The position numbers and the translations under genes were made by a program. This document shows positions 9,461 through 17,156 of a stretch of 24,621 nucleotides of DNA, one piece after another (the stretch's first letter is position 1; each line of letters begins with the position of its first letter). The notes beneath the pieces were generated by a model. That model was not told where the DNA came from, searched no databases, and saw nothing but the letters and a program-made list of their open reading frames with translations. The stretch spans positions 1-24,621 of the forward strand of contig JBBQUP010000056.1 of the NCBI GenBank assembly GCA_038212305.1, in the 5' to 3' direction. The DNA is from JBBQUP01 sp038212305. Lineage in GTDB: Bacteria > Bacteroidota > Bacteroidia > Bacteroidales > Marinilabiliaceae.

Positions 9461-9979
9461 GCTTCTATGATCGAGAAAATAAACATTAAACGAATATGCT
9501 CTATTAATATTACATATATCATGCAAATATGTTTCATAAATTCGTATTAAAAGTGTGTTCTTAGTTATTTTTCTTTTTATTTTGACATGAAAACGAAGTT
9601 TTCCCATTATAATTAGTTAATCACTTATTAAAATAGTAAAAACACCACTAACTTTTATTGTAGGATGAAATCAAACCCCCTGAGCTTAACTTGTTTTTAA
9701 TGAGTATTTTAAGTTTTTGTCGGAAATAAGTTTATTCTTTTTCTTTAAAAAAAGTAGAACACATATAAGATTTTGTTATTTTTAGCGTTGTTTTATGTAT
9801 TGAAATGTAATTTTTCGAATCGTGATAAAGCATTTATTTGCTCCGTTTTAAAAAAATAAGTAAAAAGGATATTTTGGTATAACCTTTTTTATATTTTTGT
9901 AGTATAATGTGCTTGAGTGGTGTAATTATATAACCAAACTCTATTCGAAAAGCTTAAAAAATTAATATAATCTAAAGCT
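9461..9979. other. divergent intergenic region between porU and gldJ
   Basis: About 520 nt of very AT-rich DNA separate the chosen porU start from gldJ. I see a gldJ promoter (9873-9899) but no convincing TAnnTTTG box on the minus strand for porU. Residues encoded at 9461-9607 extend the porU frame but look like untranslated leader. No RNA gene, repeat or small conserved-looking reading frame is apparent. Confidence 0.6.
9873..9899 (+). promoter_or_regulatory. Bacteroidota-type promoter upstream of gldJ
   Basis: TTTG at 9873-9876 and TATTTTTG at 9892-9899 match the -33 and -7 elements, with a 15-nt gap, slightly shorter than the usual 17-23. The predicted start near 9904 leaves a leader of about 75 nt before the gldJ ATG. 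The -7 match is exact; the short spacing lowers confidence. Confidence 0.5.
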
Positions 9980-11473
9980 ATGAAGTTTAATTCAGTTCTT
10001 TTCATTGCTTTGTTGGCAATTGGTATCGTTTCATCATGTTCTAAAGGTGGAAGTAAAGCTGCTTCTTCTACTACTGGTTGGGACTACAACAATGCCGACA
10101 ATGGGGGTTTTGAATATCAAAATGGATATGATCAGGAAACAGGTCCTGGACTAGTCTTTGTTGAAGGTGGAACCTTTATTATGGGTCGCGTGGAGCAAGA
10201 TGTTATGACCGATTGGAATAACAAAGCGCGACGAGTTACCGTACCTTCATTCTATATGGATGAATCAGAAGTTCGGAATGTTGACTATTTGGAATATCTT
10301 TATTGGATTCGACGTGTCTTTGTTGATTATCCTGAGGTATACCGTAAAGCACTTCCTGATACTTTAGTTTGGCGCAGACCTTTGGCGTATAATGATCCGT
10401 TGGTGGAAAATTATCTTCGTCATCCAGCATATAGTGAATATCCTGTAGTTGGAGTAAGTTGGTTACAAGCAAGCGATTATAGTGCTTGGCGTACTGATCG
10501 TGTTAATGAGAAGATTTTAATTGACATGGGTGTTTTAACTCAGGATATTAATCAGGTTGGTGAAAATAACTTTAACACCGAGGCCTATTTGTATGGTCAA
10601 TTTGAAGGAGCTGCTGGCAAGAACCCAATGCAAACTCCAAATAAAGAAACTCGAAATGTACGGTACGAAGATGGTATTCTTCTTCCAAAATATCGCCTTC
10701 CAACAGAAGCTGAGTGGGAATATGCTGCCAGTGGACTTATTGGAAATACAATGGATGAGCGTATGACTAATCGTCGAATCTATCCATGGGACGGACATAT
10801 TGTTCGTAACGCTAGTCAAAAAGAACGTGGCAAAATGATGGCCAACTTTGTTCGCGGAAATGGAGATATGATGGGTACTGCTGGTGCATTAAATGATGGT
10901 GGAGATATTACAGTTCCTGTTAAATCTTTCTATCCTAATGATTTTGGTTTGTATTGTATGGCTGGAAACGTTAATGAATGGGTTGCTGATGTATACAGAG
11001 CTCTTTCAGCTGAGGATGTTGATGAATTTAGTCCTTTTCGAGGTAATGTTTTCAAAACTAAAGTTTTAGATGAAGAAGGAATGCCGGTTGAAAAAGACAG
11101 TTTAGGAAGAATTAGATATAGAACAGAAACAGATAAAGATATTTTAAACAGAAAAAACTATCGTACTGGCGACAATATTAATTACAACGATGGTGATACT
11201 AAAACCAATATTGTAGCTGGAGATGGTTGGTTGAATAATGACGCCAATACTCAAGATATGTATGGTGATCAAGCAGGGAAAACCAGTATTAATAGCATGA
11301 TCTCAGATAGAACCAGAGTTTATAAAGGTGGTTCGTGGCGCGATAGAGCTTATTGGTTATCGCCCGGTACAAGACGATATTTAGATGAACGTGAAAGTCG
11401 CGATGATTTAGGTTTCCGATGTGCAATGATTCGCGTTGGTAGTGCGGTTCAATCTGATGGCAAAAGAAAATAA
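9980..11473 (+). CDS. gldJ: gliding motility / type IX secretion lipoprotein GldJ
   Basis: GldJ is an outer-membrane lipoprotein needed for the stability of other Gld proteins, gliding and type IX secretion in flavobacteria. The 497-residue product starts with a lipoprotein signal, with VSSC giving lipidation at Cys20. It then has a formylglycine-generating-enzyme (SUMF1) fold: VFVEGGTFIMG (59-69), RLPTEAEWEYA (239-249), GNVNEW (329-334) and VYKGGSWRD to DLGFRCAM (447-483). The paired catalytic cysteines of true formylglycine enzymes are absent from the C-terminal block, where WLSPGTRRYLDERESRDD stands instead, so a structural role is likely. A hydrophilic insertion of about 110 residues separates the last two blocks. 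The position opposite porU-porV and before murF is as I recall it from flavobacteria. GldK also has this fold, but the neighbours favour GldJ. Confidence 0.9.
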   Translation: MKFNSVLFIALLAIGIVSSCSKGGSKAASSTTGWDYNNADNGGFEYQNGYDQETGPGLVFVEGGTFIMGRVEQDVMTDWNNKARRVTVPSFYMDESEVRNVDYLEYLYWIRRVFVDYPEVYRKALPDTLVWRRPLAYNDPLVENYLRHPAYSEYPVVGVSWLQASDYSAWRTDRVNEKILIDMGVLTQDINQVGENNFNTEAYLYGQFEGAAGKNPMQTPNKETRNVRYEDGILLPKYRLPTEAEWEYAASGLIGNTMDERMTNRRIYPWDGHIVRNASQKERGKMMANFVRGNGDMMGTAGALNDGGDITVPVKSFYPNDFGLYCMAGNVNEWVADVYRALSAEDVDEFSPFRGNVFKTKVLDEEGMPVEKDSLGRIRYRTETDKDILNRKNYRTGDNINYNDGDTKTNIVAGDGWLNNDANTQDMYGDQAGKTSINSMISDRTRVYKGGSWRDRAYWLSPGTRRYLDERESRDDLGFRCAMIRVGSAVQSDGKRK

Positions 11474-11492
11474 TTAGTTTAAATAATATTTG

Positions 11493-11530
11493 AAAGAGGT
11501 TGGTATATTATCAACCTCTTTTTTATTTTT
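11493..11530 (+). terminator. rho-independent terminator after gldJ
   Basis: AAAGAGGTTG (11493-11502) pairs perfectly with CAACCTCTTT (11512-11521) around a 9-nt loop and runs into TTTTATTTTT. It begins 19 nt after the gldJ stop. The end of its T-tract is also the -7-like box for murF. Confidence 0.85.
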
Positions 11531-11531
11531 G
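11500..11531 (+). promoter_or_regulatory. promoter-like sequence for murF within the gldJ terminator
   Basis: TATTTTTG at 11524-11531 matches TAnnTTTG exactly, and a TTG at 11500-11502 lies 21 nt upstream inside the terminator stem. Transcription would be expected to start near 11536, which is the murF ATG itself. T-rich tracts give chance matches, so this is tentative. Confidence 0.4.
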
Positions 11532-11535
11532 CAAA

Positions 11536-12840
11536 ATGAACAGAATCAAACAATTATACGAACAATTTATTCTTAACCCTATTGTAACTACTGATAGTAG
11601 AATCTGTCAGTCAGGAAGCATTTTTTTTGCATTAAAAGGAGGTAGTTTTGATGGTAATTTGTATGCCTTAGATGCCTTAAAAAAAGGATGTCGATTAGCT
11701 GTTGTTGATGATGCTAGTTTGAAAAACGAGAAACATATATTTTTTGTTGATGATGTTTTAATAGCCTTACAGCAATTGGCAAATTATCATCGCACATGCT
11801 TAAATATTCCAATTATTGGCATTACAGGTTCAAATGGGAAAACAACATCTAAAGAACTGATTGTTGCGGTACTAAAGAAAAAGTACAATGTATTTTATAC
11901 TCAAGGCAATCTAAATAATCATATTGGTGTGCCCCTGACACTTCTCTCGATGAATAGCTCAACTGAAATTGGCGTAGTAGAAATGGGAGCTAACCATTTA
12001 AAAGAGATTGAAGAATTATGCAATATAGCTGATCCTGATTTTGGGTTGATTACTAACATAGGAAAAGCGCACATTGAGGGTTTTGGATCGGAAGAGGGTA
12101 TTCGTGTTACCAAAGGAGAATTGTACGATCATGTTTCAGCAAAAGGGGGTGTGCTATTTGTTAATGCAGGAAGCGCTATTTTAATGAATATGAGCACCCA
12201 ATGCAAAAGAGTTTTATATAGTCAATTCGATTGCGAGAGTAAAGTTTATGCTGCGAATATTGAGGTTGACCTGTTTTTGAATTTTAAATGCAATATTCGA
12301 AACGAAGAAAAGGTGTCTCTTGATATTGAGACAAAGTTGATTGGATCTTATAATGTAGAAAATGTATTAGCAGCCATTGCAATAGGGAACTATTTTAAAG
12401 TCGACAATCATGATATTGTGGATGGGATAAGGATGTATTCTCCTTCGAATAATCGATCTCAAATGGTTAAAACACAGAGGAATACCTTACTGCTTGATGC
12501 ATATAATGCCAATCCATCGAGCATGAAGGTTGCATTGGAGAATTTTGAACTATTAAAAGCGGACAAAAAAATAGTTGTTTTAGGCGAGATGAAAGAGATG
12601 GGAGCAATCTCATTCGAAGAACATTTAAACTTAGTGAATTGGGCTAAAAGTCATCGAGGTGTAAAGAGTATTTTTATTGGCAATGAGTTCTCAAAACACA
12701 TTCAGAATGGGGAGTTTGATTGGTTTGTAAATGTTGATGACCTTATTAAGTATTTGTCAAATAATTCTTTAGTAGGTTATCACATACTAATCAAAGGATC
12801 ACGGAGCAATCAACTCGAAAGAATTAAAGATTATTTGTAG
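11536..12840 (+). CDS. murF: UDP-N-acetylmuramoyl-tripeptide--D-alanyl-D-alanine ligase
   Basis: MurF adds D-Ala-D-Ala to the UDP-MurNAc-tripeptide with ATP, the last cytosolic step of peptidoglycan precursor synthesis. The 434-residue product has the N-terminal substrate domain (TTDSR, SIFFALKGGSFDGN), the ATP loop GITGSNGKTT (95-104), VEMGANHLKEIEEL, and ITNIGKAHIEGFGS in the central domain. The C-terminal ligase domain follows, with LLDAYNANPSSM and VLGEMKEMG. The frame is open from 11500, but those 12 codons lie in the gldJ terminator hairpin, so ATG 11536 is the start. Its last 17 nt overlap the end of the convergent glycosyltransferase gene. Confidence 0.96.
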   Translation: MNRIKQLYEQFILNPIVTTDSRICQSGSIFFALKGGSFDGNLYALDALKKGCRLAVVDDASLKNEKHIFFVDDVLIALQQLANYHRTCLNIPIIGITGSNGKTTSKELIVAVLKKKYNVFYTQGNLNNHIGVPLTLLSMNSSTEIGVVEMGANHLKEIEELCNIADPDFGLITNIGKAHIEGFGSEEGIRVTKGELYDHVSAKGGVLFVNAGSAILMNMSTQCKRVLYSQFDCESKVYAANIEVDLFLNFKCNIRNEEKVSLDIETKLIGSYNVENVLAAIAIGNYFKVDNHDIVDGIRMYSPSNNRSQMVKTQRNTLLLDAYNANPSSMKVALENFELLKADKKIVVLGEMKEMGAISFEEHLNLVNWAKSHRGVKSIFIGNEFSKHIQNGEFDWFVNVDDLIKYLSNNSLVGYHILIKGSRSNQLERIKDYL

Positions 12841-13864
12841 GATGAAACTCTAGCTGGTTGAATTTCGATTTTCTTAAAATAAAATAATCCAAAACAATAC
12901 TTTTATTGTAAATATTTTCAATTTTATTAGTCGTAATAGGTTTTTCTTGTTTGGATGATTTGAATGAAAGGAAGAAAAATGACCAATGAGCTTTAATTAT
13001 TGCAATAAATGATTGAAACTTACCCGATGCCAATAATCGAATTGCAGCAATAGCATCTAGAAAAAGACGAATTGAAAGTATTTTAACTCTTTTGTTTTTA
13101 GGTAAATTCTTTTTTACCATTAACAGGTTATTTCTAAAATTCAGGAATGTTTTCCTAGGATTAAGTTGGTTTAGAGTAGCTCCACCCATATGATATACTG
13201 TAGATTCAGGTAGGTAACGGATTTGAAATCCTGCTAAATTAATACGCCAGCATAAGTCTATTTCTTCCATGTGTGCGAAAAACGATTCATCCAATCCTCC
13301 CAGATTATGAAAAATCTCTGCTTTTACTAAGATGGCAGCTCCACTAGCCCAGAAAATTTCAGTTGATTGATTGTATTGTCCAAAATCAGCTTCTATATTA
13401 TTGAAAATTCTGCCACGACAAAAAGGATAGCCATATTTATCGATAAAACCTCCAGCTGCTCCTGCATACTCAAATTTATCTCGCTGATAATAGTCTTTTA
13501 TTTTTGGTTGGGCTGCACCTAATTTTGGATAGTTTATTATAGCAGCAAAAAATGGGTTTAACCAGTTTTCAGTGGGTTCAGCATCGGAATTTAGAAGAAG
13601 ATAATGCGTAGTATTTATTTGTTTAAGCGCTTTGTTGTAACCAGCAGCAAACCCATAATTTTTATCCAGCTCAATTATTTTTATGGTAGGGAAATTTGAA
13701 TTTATGAAACGAACAGACTCATCAGTTGAAGCATTATCAGCTACAAAAATACTGACATTGGACTCTGTTGAATACTCAATAACTTTAGGAAGAATACTTT
13801 TTAATAAGGCAATACCATTCCAGTTTAATATAACAACGGCAATTGATGGATTAATTGAATTCAT
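12824..13864 (-). CDS. glycosyltransferase family 2 protein
   Basis: This is a GT-A fold inverting glycosyltransferase, probably acting on a surface glycan or lipopolysaccharide at the inner face of the cytoplasmic membrane; donor and acceptor cannot be read from sequence. It opens with SIAVVILNWNG, then ADNASTDES, NYGFAAGYNKAL and the LLLNSDAE nucleotide-sugar/metal site. The later blocks GGLDESFFAHMEEIDLCWR and YHMGGAT recall rhamnosyltransferase-like GT2 enzymes. A hydrophobic stretch (LFLDAIAAIRLL, then HWSFFFLSF) suggests membrane association. ATG 13864 puts the first strand next to the start; in-frame ATGs at 13882 and 13891 are alternatives. The chosen start overlaps the upstream acyltransferase gene by 14 nt, which indicates translational coupling. 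It is the last gene of the mtaB-suhB-acyltransferase cluster. Confidence 0.85.
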   Translation of the reverse strand: MNSINPSIAVVILNWNGIALLKSILPKVIEYSTESNVSIFVADNASTDESVRFINSNFPTIKIIELDKNYGFAAGYNKALKQINTTHYLLLNSDAEPTENWLNPFFAAIINYPKLGAAQPKIKDYYQRDKFEYAGAAGGFIDKYGYPFCRGRIFNNIEADFGQYNQSTEIFWASGAAILVKAEIFHNLGGLDESFFAHMEEIDLCWRINLAGFQIRYLPESTVYHMGGATLNQLNPRKTFLNFRNNLLMVKKNLPKNKRVKILSIRLFLDAIAAIRLLASGKFQSFIAIIKAHWSFFFLSFKSSKQEKPITTNKIENIYNKSIVLDYFILRKSKFNQLEFHPTNNL

Positions 13865-14750
13865 TGGGATGTGTTTGTTCATTAGAAGCATATTTCCATC
13901 GATTATGGGACCATAACCAATAGGGAGGCTGTTCTAAAATCATTGACTCTAAATGGGTGGTGTATTTTTCGGTTATTTGATAGTCGGGAATGTGTTTTGA
14001 ATTTTCTTCAAGAAGGATGAACTCAACTTCATAATAGCCTCGTTTTATCTTTTTCATTTTCTGAAAAACAACAGCATCGTTATTTATTTTGGCTAGTTTT
14101 TCGCCGCCAGTAATAATGGGTGTGGTTTGATTTAGAAATTGAACGTAGTGTCTTATTTTTACTTTTGAGGGCGATTGGTCGGAAATTAGCGCGAGTACGT
14201 AGTATGAATTATTTCGGTTTAGGCGAGTAATAGCAAACAGTGTTTGTTTCATTCTTACATTTTGCGCTCCAAAACGTGATCTTAATTTTAGGATATACCA
14301 ATCCATGAATTCGTTTTTTAATGGATGATAGGCTTGAAGCCCTAATGCATTTATTTGCATGCTCATAGCTGGCAGCCATTCCCAATTGCCAAAGTGCGAC
14401 GAAAGAAGTATAATGTTTTTGTCCTTTTGCGTCAGGTTGTTGAGTAACTCAATGTTTTTGACTTTTAAGCGTTTCGAAATCTCTTTTTTTGAAATGGTTT
14501 GAGTTTTAAGTGTTTCGACGAATATGTCGCATAAATGTGAGTAAAACTGGTTTTTGATTTGAGTTCGTTCATTTATCGACATATTGGGGAATGATAAGCT
14601 TAGGTTCTTATCTATTATTTTAGATCGGTATTTGATGCCTTTAATTAATAATAAGAAAAGATCTGAGATCACATATAGCACCCAGAAAGGCAATATGCTT
14701 ATGGCAAATAATATTGGTAATAGAACCAATTGCCCTAGGCGTTTATTCAT
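13851..14750 (-). CDS. lysophospholipid / lipid A acyltransferase family protein (LpxL/HtrB-like)
   Basis: Members add a secondary acyl chain to lipid A or acylate related lipids at the cytoplasmic membrane. The 299-residue product has an N-terminal membrane segment (about residues 7-37) and the family's HX4E catalytic motif in SSHFGNWEW (H119, E124). Its overall length is typical of LpxL/HtrB proteins. Residues around 208-225 (NQTTPIITGGEKLAKIN) resemble the substrate-binding part of that family. It starts 22 nt after the suhB-like gene and overlaps the glycosyltransferase start. The exact acceptor is uncertain: bacteroidetes carry several members, some on lipid A and some on aminolipids such as ornithine or glycine lipids. 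Confidence 0.82.
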   Translation of the reverse strand: MNKRLGQLVLLPILFAISILPFWVLYVISDLFLLLIKGIKYRSKIIDKNLSLSFPNMSINERTQIKNQFYSHLCDIFVETLKTQTISKKEISKRLKVKNIELLNNLTQKDKNIILLSSHFGNWEWLPAMSMQINALGLQAYHPLKNEFMDWYILKLRSRFGAQNVRMKQTLFAITRLNRNNSYYVLALISDQSPSKVKIRHYVQFLNQTTPIITGGEKLAKINNDAVVFQKMKKIKRGYYEVEFILLEENSKHIPDYQITEKYTTHLESMILEQPPYWLWSHNRWKYASNEQTHPNEFN

Positions 14751-14772
14751 TCAGTCTCGATTTTAATAAAAA

Positions 14773-15573
14773 TTAGGGTTTGGTGAAGAATTTAGTCACA
14801 ATGTTTTGAAATTCAGCGTGGGCTAATGGAGTAGATGCTATAATCTCTTGTCCATACATAAAATTGTTATGCCCACTAAAATCAGCAACTTTTCCACCAG
14901 CTTGTTGCACAATAAATGCTCCTGCTGCAACATCCCAAGGCTTTAAATTATATTCGAAAAATAAATCAAATCTGCCACAGGCCACATACGCTAAGTCGAC
15001 GGCTGCCGATCCTAATCTACGAATGCCATGGGTGTTTTTTATCAGATAGGTTAAGCAGTTAATGAAATCTTCAAGGCGATCATAGTTATTATATGGAAAT
15101 CCCGTTGATACCAAACAATCGTTAAGTTTTTTAGCATTCGAAGGTTTAATTTCAACTCCATTTAACATGGCAGGTTGGTTCTTAATAGCATGAAAACACT
15201 CGCTCATGCCTATTTCATAAACAACTCCAAGAATAATTTCGTTTTTATAAGATAAAGCGATGCTAATAGCATAATTGTGTAATCCATGTATAAAATTTGT
15301 TGTTCCATCAATGGGGTCAATGATCCAAATGTAAGCTTCATTATTACTCGTTGCAGTGTTCTCCTCAACTAAAAAACCTGAGTTGGGTAATATGATTTCC
15401 AACCCTGCAACCAATTTTTCTTCCGATAGTTTATCTAAATGAGTTACAAAATCGTTCTTCCCTTTTATTTCGATGTTTAGCGCATTTTTATTTCGCTCTG
15501 ATTTTATAAAACTACCGGTTTCTTTTGCAAGATTAATAACCTGATGACAAACTTGAGATAAATCAATATTCAT
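14773..15573 (-). CDS. inositol monophosphatase family protein (SuhB-like)
   Basis: This is a Mg2+-dependent phosphatase of the inositol monophosphatase superfamily, cytosolic. The 266-residue product has all the metal ligands: LVEEN (E70/E71), DPIDGTT (D86, D89) and WDVAAGAF (D214). The GTTNFIHG signature is complete. Substrates in the superfamily include inositol phosphates, fructose 1,6-bisphosphate and 3'-phosphoadenosine phosphates; the compact length and motifs fit the SuhB/IMPase branch better than CysQ. It starts 43 nt after the mtaB stop and is followed after 22 nt by the acyltransferase, so it is probably in one transcript with them. The neighbours do not identify its substrate. Confidence 0.88.
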   Translation of the reverse strand: MNIDLSQVCHQVINLAKETGSFIKSERNKNALNIEIKGKNDFVTHLDKLSEEKLVAGLEIILPNSGFLVEENTATSNNEAYIWIIDPIDGTTNFIHGLHNYAISIALSYKNEIILGVVYEIGMSECFHAIKNQPAMLNGVEIKPSNAKKLNDCLVSTGFPYNNYDRLEDFINCLTYLIKNTHGIRRLGSAAVDLAYVACGRFDLFFEYNLKPWDVAAGAFIVQQAGGKVADFSGHNNFMYGQEIIASTPLAHAEFQNIVTKFFTKP

Positions 15574-15616
15574 TTAAATTAATTTTAAATAGTTAATTAA
15601 ATAATGGATTGATTTT

Positions 15617-16933
15617 TTATATAATCGAGCATTTTAAAGCTGATCGATCATTATTAAAACCATGTAATTCTACCTCTTTAATTTGGTTGGTTAATATTTC
15701 ATTAAAAGGTAATTCAATTTTAAGATAATTCTCAGTAAAACCATGCATAAATCCATCGATATTTACGGATTCGATTAGTGCTTTGGCTTTAGTATTAAAA
15801 AAACGAGTGTAATATTGCTGTGTTTTTTTGTCTGATAATTCATGTAAAATAGCACTTCTTCTTTTTCGTTCTTCAATGGTTACCTTATCTTCATTTGTTA
15901 TGGCTTCGGTATTGGGGCGCTCAGAGTAAGTGAAAACGTGTATTTGAGAAATTGGTAATTGGTTCAGGAAATTACGAGTATCCATAAAATCTTGTTCGCT
16001 TTCGCCATTTACACCAGTAATCACATCAATACCAATAAACGCATTGGGAATGGATTTAAGTACACTTTCTATTTTTGATTTAAACAATTGAGTGTTGTAA
16101 CGCCTCTTCATCAGTTTCAGTACATTATCGGATCCACTTTGCAATGGAATGTGAAAGTGAGGCATAAACTTATCTGAAGTGGCAACAAAATCAATGATTT
16201 CTTGAGTTAATAAATTGGGCTCAATACTCGAAATCCGATATCGTTCAATATCGTCAACATTGTTGAGAGCACGTAATAAGTCAACAAACGATTCGTTGGA
16301 TGATCTTCCAAAATCGCCAATGTTTACGCCAGTGAGAATGATCTCTTTAGCTCCTTCGGTTGCTGCTTTTTGCGCTAAAAGCACAGTGTCGTTAATAGTG
16401 CCATTTCTGCTTTTTCCACGCGCTAATGGGATCGTACAGTAGGAACAAAAATAATCACATCCATCCTGAACTTTTAAAAAGCAGCGAGTTCGGTCGCCAA
16501 TGGAATAGGATGGTTTAAACTCATTTGTTTGGCGAATTTCACCAGATATAACTTCAGTTTCGATATTTTTTTGTAACGAGCCAAGGTGTGTTGGTAGGTC
16601 GAACTTTTCGTTTGAGCCTAATACCAAGTCAACACCTTCAATTAAAGCGATCTCAGTTGGTTTTAACTGCGCAAAACAGCCAGTAACCACAATAAATGCA
16701 TTGGGGTTTTGTCGGATGGCTTTTTGAATAACAGAGCGACATTTTTTTTCTGCAATTTGAGTGACCGAGCAAGTGTTAATTACGTAAATATCAGCAAATT
16801 CATTGAACGATACTTTTTTAAATCCTTCATCAATCATTGAACGAGCAACCGTTGATGTTTCGCTAAAGTTTAATTTGCAACCCAATGTAAAAAATGCAGC
16901 TTTTTTCTCCTTGAAAGTATGATTATCAATCAT
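15617..16933 (-). CDS. mtaB: tRNA (N6-L-threonylcarbamoyladenosine(37)-C2)-methylthiotransferase
   Basis: MtaB is a radical-SAM enzyme that methylthiolates t6A at tRNA position 37 to ms2t6A. The 438-residue product has the UPF0004 N-terminal domain with three cluster cysteines (C19 in TLGCKLN, C55 in NTCSVT, C86 in VTGCFAQ). The radical-SAM site CX3CX2C is in GCDYFCSYC (C159, C163, C166), followed by IPLARGKSR. A C-terminal TRAM-like domain covers about residues 375-430. The TLGCKLN start and the ISSIEPN, HIPLQSGSD and KRRYN blocks fit MtaB better than MiaB or RimO. It is divergent from tgt, another tRNA anticodon-loop modifier, and leads a four-gene minus-strand cluster. Confidence 0.93.
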   Translation of the reverse strand: MIDNHTFKEKKAAFFTLGCKLNFSETSTVARSMIDEGFKKVSFNEFADIYVINTCSVTQIAEKKCRSVIQKAIRQNPNAFIVVTGCFAQLKPTEIALIEGVDLVLGSNEKFDLPTHLGSLQKNIETEVISGEIRQTNEFKPSYSIGDRTRCFLKVQDGCDYFCSYCTIPLARGKSRNGTINDTVLLAQKAATEGAKEIILTGVNIGDFGRSSNESFVDLLRALNNVDDIERYRISSIEPNLLTQEIIDFVATSDKFMPHFHIPLQSGSDNVLKLMKRRYNTQLFKSKIESVLKSIPNAFIGIDVITGVNGESEQDFMDTRNFLNQLPISQIHVFTYSERPNTEAITNEDKVTIEERKRRSAILHELSDKKTQQYYTRFFNTKAKALIESVNIDGFMHGFTENYLKIELPFNEILTNQIKEVELHGFNNDRSALKCSII

Positions 16934-16961
16934 TTTAATTTAAATAAAAAACCAAATTACG

Positions 16962-16969
16962 CAAAGATA
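16962..16969 (-). promoter_or_regulatory. -7-like box upstream of mtaB
   Basis: The minus strand reads TATCTTTG at 16969-16962, an exact TAnnTTTG match, about 29 nt before the mtaB ATG. I do not see a TTTG or TTG at the right distance upstream, so only half of the promoter is supported. Confidence 0.4.
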
Positions 16970-17090
16970 TGAAAGATAGCCGTAATTGTAGTTTGAAATG
17001 TGGTATTCTCATTTAGTTGCAATAAGATGTTTATGATGTAATTCCACAATCAGTTCTTAAGAATCATAGAATGATTATGATTTTGATTTA

Positions 17091-17098
17091 TATCTTTG
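17091..17098 (+). promoter_or_regulatory. -7-like box upstream of tgt
   Basis: TATCTTTG matches TAnnTTTG exactly and would start transcription near 17103, giving a leader of about 55 nt before the tgt ATG at 17157. No good -33 element is visible. An inverted repeat (17062-17076) occupies that area instead. Confidence 0.45.
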
Positions 17099-17156
17099 TG
17101 AAACAAAAAATCAAAGTGACTTAGGTTGGTTTTTTGCTTTAAAGTCAGCTGTGCAT

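Noticed and set aside
9461..9607. Extended PorU N-terminus of 49 residues.
   Set aside because: The extension is charged and not signal-like, while a good signal peptide begins at the ATG of 9460 or 9448.
11500..11535. Longer murF start adding 12 residues.
   Set aside because: These codons lie in the gldJ terminator hairpin and T-tract; the ATG at 11536 gives the normal family N-terminus.
17099..17156. preQ1 riboswitch in the tgt leader.
   Set aside because: The leader is short and I cannot fit the preQ1 consensus loops; only one weak 6-bp hairpin is visible.
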